This document shows, in pieces, positions 50,265-58,726 of a DNA stretch of 64,000 nt. A program made the translations under genes and the position numbers. Within the stretch, counting starts at the first letter, position 1, and each line of letters starts with the position of its first letter. The notes below the pieces were generated by a model. It searched no databases and was not told where the DNA came from. It saw only the letters and a program-made list of their open reading frames with translations. Source of the stretch: DATEGZ01 sp035519535 (GTDB lineage Bacteria; Acidobacteriota; Vicinamibacteria; Vicinamibacterales; SCN-69-37); assembly GCA_035519535.1 (NCBI GenBank), contig DATIWF010000062.1, positions 15,851 to 79,850 of the forward strand, written 5' to 3'.

Positions 50265-52553
50265 GTGTGGCGGGCGATTCTGCTCCTCCTGCCGGCGCTG
50301 GCCAGCTGCGCCCCGACCGGGCCGGCCATTGACGACGAGGCGGCGCGGGCGCACGTCGAGATGCTCGCGCGCCGCATCGGCAGCCGGCCGATCGGATCGA
50401 CCGCCAATCGCCAGGCGCGTGAGTACGTCGCCGGCGTCCTGCAGACGCTTGGTTTCGCCGTACGCCTGCAGGAGACCGACGCGGTGGACGCACCCCGCGG
50501 GCTCACTGCGCATGTGGTCAACATCATCGCCACGAAGGACGCACCGATTCGTGACGCGGTCGCGCTCGTGTCGCACTACGATTCCGTGCCCGACGGTCCT
50601 GGCGCGGGCGACGATGCGCTGGGGGTGGCGACGTGCCTGGAGTCGGCACGCCTGCTCGTCGCCGGCGGGCTGCGGCACTCGCTGTTCGTCCTCGTGACCG
50701 ATGGGGAAGAAGTGGGCCTGATGGGGGCGCGCGCCGTCGCGACCGATCCCGACGTGGCCGCGAGAGTCCGGACCTTCCTCAATTTCGACGGCACGGGCGC
50801 CGCCGGTCCGACGCTGCTCTTCGAAACCGGGCCGGGCTGGAGCCCGCCGCTGTCGGCATGGCGTGCCGGTGCGCCCGCGCCGAGCGGCGCGTCGTTCGGG
50901 ATTGAAATCTACCGCCGGCTGCCGAACGACACGGACTTCACGGTGCTCAAGCGCCTCGGGTCCGGTCTGAACTTTGCGCCGGTCGGGGATTCGTACGCGT
51001 ACCACACGGACCGCGACATCGCACCGCATGTGGACCCGTACACGCTGCGCCACGGCATCGGCAACGCGGTCGGCACGGTGCGGGCGCTCGACGCGATGGA
51101 ATGGACGGCGCCCGCCATGGAGGCGCCGACGTATTTCGATGTGTTCGGCCGGCGGGCGTTCGTCTACGGCGCGGCGCTGAGCGCCGCGATCGTCTGGATG
51201 TCGGTCGCCGTGGCGGCACTCGGCTGGATGTTCCTGACGCGGTGGATCATTCGCGAGCACCGGGCGGCCGGTGCGGTCGCCACGGCGGCCTGGGCCAGCC
51301 TGTCCACGGCCGCCAGCGTGGGTGGCAGCGTCGCCGCCGCGTGGCTCGTCCGCGCCCTGCGGAGCGAGCTCAACCCGTGGTACGCCACACCCTCGCCGTT
51401 CTTCTTCTTCGTCCTCACCGCGGGTGTGCTGGGCGGCTGGCTCGTGCACCGCCTGGCGTCGCTCGTGCCCGAGTCCTGGCGTCCCGTTCGCGCCCCCGCG
51501 GCGATTTGGTGGGTGACGCTGCCGGTGTGGATCGTGTTCGCGATCGTCCTGGACATCGCCGCGCCGGCCGCGGCCTACCTCGTCGCCTGGCCGCTCCTCG
51601 TCGCGGGCGCGATGGCGGTTGTCGGCCATCGTTCGCGGCTCGCGATGATCGCGGGATCAGTCGTCGTGCTTCTGGTCGCCGTTGCGCTCTGGGCGAGAAA
51701 CACGTGGCTGTTGCTCGGCTTCATGGTGCCGCTGTTCGGGTGGCTGCCGGTAGTCGCGCCGGTCTGGCTCTATCCAGCCCTCATCGCGACCGCGAGCCTC
51801 ATGATTGCGCCACCCGCGCTCGCGCCCGCCGCGGGCGTGCCGGTGCGCTCGCTGCGTCCAGGTGCGATCGGGCTGGCGATTGCCGCGCTGGCGATCGCAA
51901 GCGGCGTCCTTTCGTTGGCCTCGCCCGCGTATACGACGACGCGCCCGCAGATGCGCACGGTGTGGTACGTCCAGGACGACACGGCGCAACAAGCGTGGTG
52001 GGAGGTCGGTGGCAACGAGCGATCGCTCGATCTTGCCGGGCCCGGCCCGCCCGGCGCCGAGTGGCACCCGGTGACGGACGCCGTGCCGTCGAGCGTGCGG
52101 CTCGGGCCGATCGGTTCGCCGTTCGCGTTTCGCACGGCCACCGCGCCTGTCGTGTCGTCGCTGCCCGCCGACGTCACCTCACGCATCGTCACGGGCGCGG
52201 ACGGCCGCACGAGGCTCGACGTGACGATCGTGCCGCGCGGGCCTGTCACGGTACGACTCTCGCTGCCGGCCGGCGTGCGGCCCGCGAACTCGACGGTGGC
52301 GGGCGCCGAGACGGCCGGGGTGTGGCGGGCGACGTACGTCGCGCCGCCCGCGTCGGGCCTCGACATGCACCTCGAGTTCGATCGGGAGGCGCCAGAAGAT
52401 CTGGCGCGGTCCACGGTCGTGTTGATTAGCGCGGGCGTTCCCGACGGGGCGCCTGGAGCGTGGCCGGCGTGGCTCCCGCAGGAGCGGGCGACCTGGCGGG
52501 CCAGGACGTTCATCATTCGTGATCTTCGCCAGGCGTCAGGCCTTGGGCATTAG
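50265..52553 (+). CDS. M28-family metallopeptidase with C-terminal membrane domain
   Basis: 762 residues from GTG 50265. A lipoprotein-like signal ends at Cys15. The two-zinc M28 site is present: His104-x-Asp (SHYDS), Asp in GAGDDALG, Glu-Glu in TDGEEVGLMG, Asp in NFDGTG and His in YAYHTDRD. About eight hydrophobic helices follow (about 305-560), then a beta-rich periplasmic tail. The layout is that of the ER-aminopeptidase/FXNA-like branch. The final codons and stop lie in a heptad repeat tract. Confidence 0.9.
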   Translation: MWRAILLLLPALASCAPTGPAIDDEAARAHVEMLARRIGSRPIGSTANRQAREYVAGVLQTLGFAVRLQETDAVDAPRGLTAHVVNIIATKDAPIRDAVALVSHYDSVPDGPGAGDDALGVATCLESARLLVAGGLRHSLFVLVTDGEEVGLMGARAVATDPDVAARVRTFLNFDGTGAAGPTLLFETGPGWSPPLSAWRAGAPAPSGASFGIEIYRRLPNDTDFTVLKRLGSGLNFAPVGDSYAYHTDRDIAPHVDPYTLRHGIGNAVGTVRALDAMEWTAPAMEAPTYFDVFGRRAFVYGAALSAAIVWMSVAVAALGWMFLTRWIIREHRAAGAVATAAWASLSTAASVGGSVAAAWLVRALRSELNPWYATPSPFFFFVLTAGVLGGWLVHRLASLVPESWRPVRAPAAIWWVTLPVWIVFAIVLDIAAPAAAYLVAWPLLVAGAMAVVGHRSRLAMIAGSVVVLLVAVALWARNTWLLLGFMVPLFGWLPVVAPVWLYPALIATASLMIAPPALAPAAGVPVRSLRPGAIGLAIAALAIASGVLSLASPAYTTTRPQMRTVWYVQDDTAQQAWWEVGGNERSLDLAGPGPPGAEWHPVTDAVPSSVRLGPIGSPFAFRTATAPVVSSLPADVTSRIVTGADGRTRLDVTIVPRGPVTVRLSLPAGVRPANSTVAGAETAGVWRATYVAPPASGLDMHLEFDREAPEDLARSTVVLISAGVPDGAPGAWPAWLPQERATWRARTFIIRDLRQASGLGH

Positions 52554-52558
52554 GCATT
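52531..52558. repeat. Heptad repeat tract covering the end of the M28 gene
   Basis: Four 7-mers AGGCGTC, AGGCCTT, GGGCATT and AGGCATT, the last encoding the stop region (TAG 52551-52553); degenerate units continue to about 52565. Confidence 0.55.
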
Positions 52559-52594
52559 CAGCGCTGGCGAGTGCCATTCTTCGCAGACCGCCTC

Positions 52595-52636
52595 GTGCCT
52601 GCGGCCTGTTGCCTTGCGCCTGGTACGTGGGGCCTG
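52595..52636. repeat. Heptad repeat tract, consensus NNGCCTN
   Basis: Six units in phase: GTGCCTG, CGGCCTG, TTGCCTT, GCGCCTG, GTACGTG (diverged) and GGGCCTG, between the M28 gene and the LuxR-type gene. Confidence 0.6.
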
Positions 52637-52669
52637 ATCCGGTCCTGTAGAATTGCCAGACTGCGAGCG

Positions 52670-54385
52670 ATGCCCACGGCGAAGTCCCGGGTCCTTCGAC
52701 ACGCACGCGTCACGCCAATTCGCCCGCCGAGTCAGCTGGCGGTGGGGCAGGCGGCGCTTGCCCGGGGCGCGTGGCGCGAGGCGCGGCGGGCGTTTCAGTC
52801 GGTGCTCGCTCGCGAGGAATCGCCCGAGGCGCTCGAAGGGCTCGGGCTGGCGGCGTGGTGGCTCGACGCGGCCGACCTGGTGTTCCGTTCGCGCGAGCGC
52901 GCGTACCGGCTGTACCGCGAACGCGGCGACCGCGAGGCGGCGGCGCGCGTGGCCGTGTGGCTCGCCTGGGACTCGGCCGCGTTTCGCGGCGAGGCGCACG
53001 TGGCGAGCGGCTGGCTCGAGCGCGCGCGTCGCCTGCTCGAGGATCTCCCGGACTCGCCGGAGAACGCCTGGCTTGCCGTGCGCGCGGGCATCTTCGCGCT
53101 GCTCGAGGACGGCGATCCGGATCGCGCGCTGGCGCTGGCCAACGACGCCGTCCGCGTCGGCCGAAAGAGCGGCGCGGTCGATTACGAGATGATCGGCGGC
53201 GCGCTGCGCGGATTCGCGCTCGTCACCGGCGGCCATGTGACCGAGGGCATGCGCCAGCTCGACGAGGTGAACGCCGCGGTGCTCGCCGGCGAGGTGCGCG
53301 ATCCGATCGCCATCGGCCTCTCGGGCTGCTACCTCGTCGCCGCCTGCGAGCGCGTGCGCGACAGCCGGCGCGCCACGCAATGGTGCAAGCGGCTCAAGGG
53401 CTTTTGCACGACCTGGGGCCTCAAGCCGCTGCTCGCGGTCTGTCGCACGCAGTACGCGTCGGTCTGCGTCTGGCGCGGCGACTGGGTGGAGGCGGAGCGC
53501 GAGCTCGTCAAGGCGACCGACGAGCTGGTCGCGTCGCGCCCCGCGATGAGCGGCGAGGGCCAGGCGCGATTGGGCGAGCTCCGCCGCCGCCAGGGCCGGC
53601 TCGCCGACGCGGAGAAGCTCTTCGATCAGGCCGGCCATCATCCGCTCGCGATCCTGGGGCGTGCGTCGTTGGCGCTCGACCGCGGCGACCCATCCCGCGC
53701 CGCCGAGCTGGCCGATCGCCAGCTGCGCAAGGCGCCGCGCCACAATCTCACCGAGCGCGCGGCGGCCCTCGAGCTGCTGGTCCGCGCGCGGGTCGAAACG
53801 GGCGCGCTCGAGAAGGCCCGCGCGGCAGCTGCCGACCTCGCGACGATCGCGAAGTCCATGTCGACGCTGTCGCTGCGCGCGTCGGCGTCGTTGGCCGCCG
53901 GGCTGATCGCCGCGCGCGACGGCGACGAGGACGAAGCCCGCCGGTGTTTCGAAGACGCCGTGGACGCGTACGACGAGAGCGGCGCGCCCTTCGAGGCGGC
54001 GCAGGTGCGCGTCGAGATGGCGCTCCTGCTCGAGCGCCTGGGCCAGACTGACGCGGCGTTTCGCGAAATCCGACGGGCGTTGAACGCGCTCGCGGAGCTC
54101 CATGCCGACAAGGAGCTCACGCGCGCGCAGAAGGTGGAGCAGCGCCTGCAGCAACCCGCCCCTGCGGGCCGGCGACGCGCCGCCAGCACTCTGTCCGCGC
54201 GCGAAGTCGAGGTCGTCCGCCTGGTCGCGAAAGGCCTGAGCAACCAGCGGATCGCCGAGCGTCTCTTCATCAGCGACCACACCGTGCATCGCCACGTCGC
54301 CAACGTCCTGGTCAAACTCGACGTTCGCTCGCGGTCGGCCATCGTCGCCAGAGCCGCCGCGCTGGGCCTCCTGTCCCTCGAATAA
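52670..54385 (+). CDS. LuxR-type regulator with TPR-like sensor region
   Basis: 571 residues from ATG 52670; a longer frame opens at 52571 through the repeat tract and is disfavoured. Residues 30-470 are helical TPR-like repeats, rich in Ala/Arg/Glu, as in the MalT-like group but lacking its ATPase. The C-terminal GerE/LuxR HTH (TLSAREVEVVRLVAKGLSNQRIAERLFISDHTVHRHVANVLVKLDV, about 505-552) is intact. TAGAAT (52648-52653) is a -10 candidate. A perfect palindrome lies after its stop and could be its binding site for the cupin gene. Confidence 0.88.
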   Translation: MPTAKSRVLRHARVTPIRPPSQLAVGQAALARGAWREARRAFQSVLAREESPEALEGLGLAAWWLDAADLVFRSRERAYRLYRERGDREAAARVAVWLAWDSAAFRGEAHVASGWLERARRLLEDLPDSPENAWLAVRAGIFALLEDGDPDRALALANDAVRVGRKSGAVDYEMIGGALRGFALVTGGHVTEGMRQLDEVNAAVLAGEVRDPIAIGLSGCYLVAACERVRDSRRATQWCKRLKGFCTTWGLKPLLAVCRTQYASVCVWRGDWVEAERELVKATDELVASRPAMSGEGQARLGELRRRQGRLADAEKLFDQAGHHPLAILGRASLALDRGDPSRAAELADRQLRKAPRHNLTERAAALELLVRARVETGALEKARAAAADLATIAKSMSTLSLRASASLAAGLIAARDGDEDEARRCFEDAVDAYDESGAPFEAAQVRVEMALLLERLGQTDAAFREIRRALNALAELHADKELTRAQKVEQRLQQPAPAGRRRAASTLSAREVEVVRLVAKGLSNQRIAERLFISDHTVHRHVANVLVKLDVRSRSAIVARAAALGLLSLE

Positions 54386-54402
54386 GGCCGCCCTCGCCGG
54401 TG

Positions 54403-54420
54403 ATGGCCCGATCGGGCCAT
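54403..54420. promoter_or_regulatory. 18-bp perfect palindrome upstream of the cupin gene
   Basis: ATGGCCCGATCGGGCCAT reads the same on both strands. It lies 17 bases after the LuxR-type gene and 84 bases before the cupin ATG. A related half GACCCGATTCGG follows at about 54442-54453. Confidence 0.5.
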
Positions 54421-54504
54421 GCCGCGCATGCCGTTCAAAATGACCCGATTCGGCGATGCGCGGCCCGGGCGCCGCTCGCTACAGTGCGCGTCAAGGAGGC
54501 AATC

Positions 54505-54972
54505 ATGAAGGTACGTCTGTTGGCGGCGGGTTTCGTGCTCGGCGCGGTTTGCGGTGCGGTTCTTCTGGCTCAGGGCCCGGTGATTCAACCGGTCGCGGAG
54601 GCCAAGTGGGGAGCGGCGCCACCCATGCTGCCGCCGGGCGCGCAGATTGCGGTCCTTGCCGGCGATCCCGGCAAAGCCGCCCCGTACACCGTGCGGCTCA
54701 AGTTTCCGGCGAACTACAACATCCCGGCTCATTCCCATCCAACGGACGAGAACGTCGCCGTCGTGTCGGGCGCGCTGACGCTCGGGATGGGCGACAAGCT
54801 GGATCGGAACGCGGGCACCGTCGTGGGACCCGGCGGCTACGCGCTGGCGCCGGCGAACATGAACCACTACGCCTTCACGAAGGCGGAGACGACGATCCTG
54901 CTGTACGGCATCGGCCCGGTCGAGTTCAAGTACGTCAACCCGAACGACGATCCGCGCAACAAGAAGAAGTAG
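54505..54972 (+). CDS. Exported cupin-domain protein
   Basis: 155 residues from ATG 54505, with AAGGAGG 5 bases upstream. A signal peptide (about 1-22) is followed by a cupin barrel with IPAHSHPTDENVAVVSGALTLGMGDK (metal ligands His-x-His-...-Glu) and MNHYAFT in the second motif. It likely binds a metal in the periplasm; the reaction is unknown. It is followed 33 bases later by a small membrane protein. Confidence 0.88.
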   Translation: MKVRLLAAGFVLGAVCGAVLLAQGPVIQPVAEAKWGAAPPMLPPGAQIAVLAGDPGKAAPYTVRLKFPANYNIPAHSHPTDENVAVVSGALTLGMGDKLDRNAGTVVGPGGYALAPANMNHYAFTKAETTILLYGIGPVEFKYVNPNDDPRNKKK

Positions 54973-55005
54973 GCAGTCCTTCACGGACCGGAGAGGAGAG
55001 CCGTC

Positions 55006-55278
55006 ATGCCGATCGGTGGATTCCTCGATTCGTTGCCGTCGCTCTTGTTCATCGGCGCTCATGTCGCCTTCCTGATCGTCGGGGTGTGGGCGATCCGGAG
55101 TGGCCGCGGCTCCGGCGCGGCGTTCGCGCCGTTCATCTGGCTCTACGTCGTCTCTCAGGTCGTGTTCCTCGCGTTTTTCGGCGGCGTCATCACGATGAAG
55201 ATGGCGGTTCTGCTGGAACAGACACTGATCGTGCTGATGGTTGCGGCGATCGCCAGCCGCAACGTCGTCGCGCGTTGA
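55006..55278 (+). CDS. Small integral membrane protein
   Basis: 90 residues with three helices (about 10-30, 40-62 and 64-84) and little else. GGAGAGGAGAG precedes ATG 55006. Unknown family; downstream of the cupin gene and probably co-expressed. Confidence 0.7.
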   Translation: MPIGGFLDSLPSLLFIGAHVAFLIVGVWAIRSGRGSGAAFAPFIWLYVVSQVVFLAFFGGVITMKMAVLLEQTLIVLMVAAIASRNVVAR

Positions 55279-55334
55279 CACCGGCCGGCCGCGTTCGTAG
55301 CATGGGCTGGCTTTGTAAGAAGCTCGAACAAAGC
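55275..55334 (+). promoter_or_regulatory. Consensus promoter with leader hairpin for the 55340 gene
   Basis: TTGACA (55275-55280), overlapping the previous stop codon, then 17 bases and TAGCAT (55298-55303). The short leader holds a 7-base hairpin GCTTTGT/ACAAAGC (55310-55316/55328-55334) at the expected 5' end of the mRNA. Confidence 0.55.
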
Positions 55335-55339
55335 GGCTC

Positions 55340-57817
55340 ATGCGCGTGCGCGGCCTCCTCCGCCTTGTTTCCGGTGGTCTGACGGCGATTCTGCTGGCCG
55401 TCGCACTGGCTCACGCCTCGCGGCCGATCGCCGCCGCGGCCGTCGCGTGCGATCTCGGTGAGTACCGCGCCCTGCCGGGTCTGGCCGCCTCGTTTGCCGA
55501 CGAGGCGCTGACGGTGACGTGGGACGGCGCCGCCAACAGCGAGATCAGGGTGCGGTTCGCTGTCGCCGCCGGGACGCCGACGATTCGCGATCTGTCCGTC
55601 CGCCAGAAGGGGGCAGCGTGGACGACCGTCGCCGCGAATCTCACGCCGGAGTTCCGCGTCGTTTCCGGCCTGCGACGCCTGACCAATCAGCAGCTCGATC
55701 CGCTCGCCGGCCTCGGTGTGCCGATCACGCAAGCGGTCGTCGATCGCGAGAAGTGGGAAGCGTTCTGGGACGCGCCCTTGAACGTGCCTGGGGGCGAAGC
55801 CGCGCACAACGACGTGACGCCGCCCGTACACGGTGTGCTCAACCAGCCGGGGCTTCCGCGGAGCCCGAACGAGATCACGCGCGCTTCGGCAGCGTATCGT
55901 GCGACTGCCTGCGACGTGAAGACGAACGGCGCGCGCCTCGAAGTCTCGTTTCCGGGCGCGACGCTCGGTGTCTTCTCCGGCCGGCTGCAATTCACGGTGT
56001 ACCGCGGCACGAATCTCATCCGCCAGGAGATCATCGCGAAGACGGAGGAGCCGTCGGTCGCCTACAAGTACGACGCGGGCCTCAAGGGGCTGGCGATCCA
56101 GCCCGCGTCGCGGGTCGCCTGGCGCGGCATCACCAATCTCTGGCAGGACTACGGGCTGGGCAGCGCGCCCGACGACGCTCCGGTCACGCTCAAGACGAGC
56201 AATCGCATCGTCGTCGCCGAAGGCGCGGCGGGATCGATCGCCGCGTTCCCGCCACCGCACACGTTCTTCTGGGCGCGCGAGACCAGCTACAACCTCGGGT
56301 ACGACTGGTATCGCAAGGACGACGCGTCGTCGTTCTCGTTCGGCGTGCGGCAGGCCGAGAGCGAAGAAAGTCCGGAGGATGAGGGTCGCGGGACCGAGGA
56401 TCGCCATCAGAACTTCGCGTTGCTGAGCGCGCGGCCGGGCACCTGGCAGCGCATGCCCGTCTATTACTACGTCAGCGCGGGCGACGCCGCGGTGGCGATG
56501 GCCGGCGCGTGGGCGTTCACCCGCGATGATCACTTCAAGGCGGTGCCCGGCTACCAGGCGATGGCGACGCACTTTCACATGAGCCTGCTGGCGCGCGCGC
56601 GGCATTTCGGCGGCCTGGATGCGCGCGTGCCGGATCTCGAGGTGCTGAAGGCGGCGGGGATCACGATCGCGGCGCCGATCGACGGCGGCGGCGGGTTCGT
56701 CGCGGGGCAGTCGGGCGGCGATCCCGCCTACAACGGCGACGATCCGAAGTGGCTGCAATGGAGCCGCGGGTTGGGCGCGCCGCCGGAGTACATCGTCGGG
56801 TCGGGCGTGGCGCCGCCGCCGTCAGGTCGAGGACGCGCCGCCGGCGCGGGTCAGAGCGGGGCGGCCGGCCGCGGCCCGGCCGATCCGTATCGCAACGAGG
56901 CGGACTACTACGAGGTCGCGACGCGGCAATCCGATCGCCACTTCGTCGTGATGCCGAATTCCGAGATGATTCGCGGCGACGTCACGCGCGCGCTCGGCGG
57001 GCACTCCGACCTGCTGACGTCGCACCGCGTGTTCTGGACGCAGGGCCGCGCGCCCGGCCAGCCGCTCGTCGAGGACCACCCGACGTACGGCAGGGTCTAT
57101 CACGTCGGCAGCACGGCCGACATGATGGAGATGGCGCACCGCGAGAACATGCTCCTCTACATGCCGCATCCACGGACGAAGGGATCGGCGGGCTATCCGG
57201 ACGCGATCAAGGACACGCCCCACTTCCGCGACCCGAACTATCGCGGCGCCGGTTTCCGCTGGGGCATGGGCCTCGACGGATCCGAGACGCGGCTCTGCGA
57301 GTACCGCTGCCTCGCGCTCTTCGACGACATGAACAACTGGGTCGCCGACCTGCCGACGCCGCCGAAGTACCTGCAGGCGATCTCCGAGATCTACCAGCAG
57401 GGCTACGGCGACGACGTCTACGCGAACAACCCGGTGAACTACGTCAAGGTCGACCCGCTGCCGCCGCCCGGCGACTGGACGCCGATCGTCAACGCGATGA
57501 AGAACGGCGAGTACTTCGTGACGTCGGGCGAGGTGCTCATCCCGAGTTACGCGGTACGCGGCGCCGGAACGAGCCGCACGATTGTCGCCGACGTCGAATG
57601 GACCTTCCCGCTCGAGTTCGTCGAGGTCGTGTGGGGCGACGGGCAGAAGACTGATCGCCAGATCATCCCGGCGACGGATCTGCCGGCGTTCGGCACGCAC
57701 CACTATGAGATCCCGTTCGACGCGACGGGCAAGAAGTGGGTCCGCTTTGCGGCCTGGGACTCGGCGGGCAACGGCGCGTTCGTGATGCCGATCAAACTGA
57801 ACGCGCCGGGCCGGTAA
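55340..57817 (+). CDS. Large secreted protein, possible PHP-like metal hydrolase
   Basis: 825 residues. A signal helix (about 7-33) leads to a beta-rich N-terminal region of about 380 residues. A THFHMS segment (about 411-416) and downstream VMPNSEMIRG, LLYMPHPRTKGSAGYPDAI and GMGLDGSETR (about 535-645) have the spaced His/Asp character of PHP/CehA-type hydrolases, but I cannot confirm a complete site. A Gly/Arg-rich linker (SGRGRAAGAGQSGAAGRG) sits near 495-512. The end (VEWTFPLEFVEVVWGDGQ) looks like an Ig-like domain. Function unknown. The promoter is consensus-like. Confidence 0.7.
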   Translation: MRVRGLLRLVSGGLTAILLAVALAHASRPIAAAAVACDLGEYRALPGLAASFADEALTVTWDGAANSEIRVRFAVAAGTPTIRDLSVRQKGAAWTTVAANLTPEFRVVSGLRRLTNQQLDPLAGLGVPITQAVVDREKWEAFWDAPLNVPGGEAAHNDVTPPVHGVLNQPGLPRSPNEITRASAAYRATACDVKTNGARLEVSFPGATLGVFSGRLQFTVYRGTNLIRQEIIAKTEEPSVAYKYDAGLKGLAIQPASRVAWRGITNLWQDYGLGSAPDDAPVTLKTSNRIVVAEGAAGSIAAFPPPHTFFWARETSYNLGYDWYRKDDASSFSFGVRQAESEESPEDEGRGTEDRHQNFALLSARPGTWQRMPVYYYVSAGDAAVAMAGAWAFTRDDHFKAVPGYQAMATHFHMSLLARARHFGGLDARVPDLEVLKAAGITIAAPIDGGGGFVAGQSGGDPAYNGDDPKWLQWSRGLGAPPEYIVGSGVAPPPSGRGRAAGAGQSGAAGRGPADPYRNEADYYEVATRQSDRHFVVMPNSEMIRGDVTRALGGHSDLLTSHRVFWTQGRAPGQPLVEDHPTYGRVYHVGSTADMMEMAHRENMLLYMPHPRTKGSAGYPDAIKDTPHFRDPNYRGAGFRWGMGLDGSETRLCEYRCLALFDDMNNWVADLPTPPKYLQAISEIYQQGYGDDVYANNPVNYVKVDPLPPPGDWTPIVNAMKNGEYFVTSGEVLIPSYAVRGAGTSRTIVADVEWTFPLEFVEVVWGDGQKTDRQIIPATDLPAFGTHHYEIPFDATGKKWVRFAAWDSAGNGAFVMPIKLNAPGR

Positions 57818-57820
57818 GCC

Positions 57821-58723
57821 TCATTTGTCCGACGCGACGTAGCTCTTGCGCGCCCGCGCCTTCAAGTCGCCACGCTTCATCCTGACGTCGAGCTTGTGCA
57901 CCTTGCCGTCGAGCGCCGCCGGCGTGAAACCCAGCAGGTACTGGTGGTGCAGCTCCTCGGAGATCCGGTGGAACGCGGCGTCCAGGTCGTCGCCGGGCCG
58001 CACGTAGAAGTACCCGCCGCCCGTGCCGCTTGCGACGCTCGCCGCGCGCTTGAGGTCGCGCGGCGGGTCCTGCATGCCCGTCCGCGTCGTCAGACCGACC
58101 ATGTAGAGCATGAACTCGTCGCGGATGATGACGTCTTCGAGCTTCTGGAGATCGATCTCGCTGCGGTTGTCGCCGCCGTCGGTCATCGCGAGGACGACGC
58201 GGCGGCCGGGCTCATGGTAAAGAAGCTGCATGCCGACCGACACGGCGTCCCAGAGCGCCGTGCCGTCACGCAGCGCCGGCAGTGGCATCGAGATCGCCTG
58301 CAGGAGCTGGTTGTGATCGCCGGTCAGCTTGCGGCTGACCAGCACCGATCCGCCGAACACGCCGTAGCAGGCGCGGTCGCCGTCGATGAGGCTCGCGACG
58401 AACTTCCGGACCGCGGCGTCCGTCAGGTCGCGCGCCGGCAGCATGCTGCCGCTCATGTCGCGCATGACGGCGGCCGTGATCGGCTGGATCCCGTTTTCGA
58501 AGACCGCAAGATCCTGCGGCCGGTCGTTGTCGAAGACCTCGAAGTCGTCCCGCATCAAGTCGGGAACCAGCCGCCCCTCGGGGTCGGTGACGGTGGCGTA
58601 AATCGACACCGTCTGATTGGTGACGCGGAACGTCGGCTGCTGCTGGGCGACGAGCGGCACGGCGCACAGGCCGATGACGCCGCCAGCCAGCAGGCGGGTG
58701 AGCGGGAGTCCAGGCGCGGTCAT
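57821..58723 (-). CDS. VWA-domain protein, acidobacterial VWFA-related family (short)
   Basis: 300 residues. A signal peptide (about 1-27) is followed by a short beta domain (TVSIYATVTDPEGRLVPDLMRDDFEVFDN, typical of this family) and a VWA fold with MIDAS motif DMSGS (about 90-94), a Thr and Asp later. It is third in a VWA-permease-VWA operon, starting 3 bases after the ADOP stop. Envelope protein of unknown function. Confidence 0.88.
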   Translation of the reverse strand: MTAPGLPLTRLLAGGVIGLCAVPLVAQQQPTFRVTNQTVSIYATVTDPEGRLVPDLMRDDFEVFDNDRPQDLAVFENGIQPITAAVMRDMSGSMLPARDLTDAAVRKFVASLIDGDRACYGVFGGSVLVSRKLTGDHNQLLQAISMPLPALRDGTALWDAVSVGMQLLYHEPGRRVVLAMTDGGDNRSEIDLQKLEDVIIRDEFMLYMVGLTTRTGMQDPPRDLKRAASVASGTGGGYFYVRPGDDLDAAFHRISEELHHQYLLGFTPAALDGKVHKLDVRMKRGDLKARARKSYVASDK

Positions 58724-58726
58724 TCG

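Noticed and set aside
48678..51629. Long antisense frame of 983 residues opposite the HlyD-type and M28 genes
   Set aside because: Arises from high-GC codon use of the real plus-strand genes; Arg/His/Asp-rich composition and no family motifs. The same holds for frames at 2013-4091, 4307-5623, 21918-24488 and 26631-28187.
52571..52669. Longer start for the LuxR-type regulator at 52571
   Set aside because: It would translate the heptad tract; ATG 52670 sits behind a -10 element and starts the likely protein.
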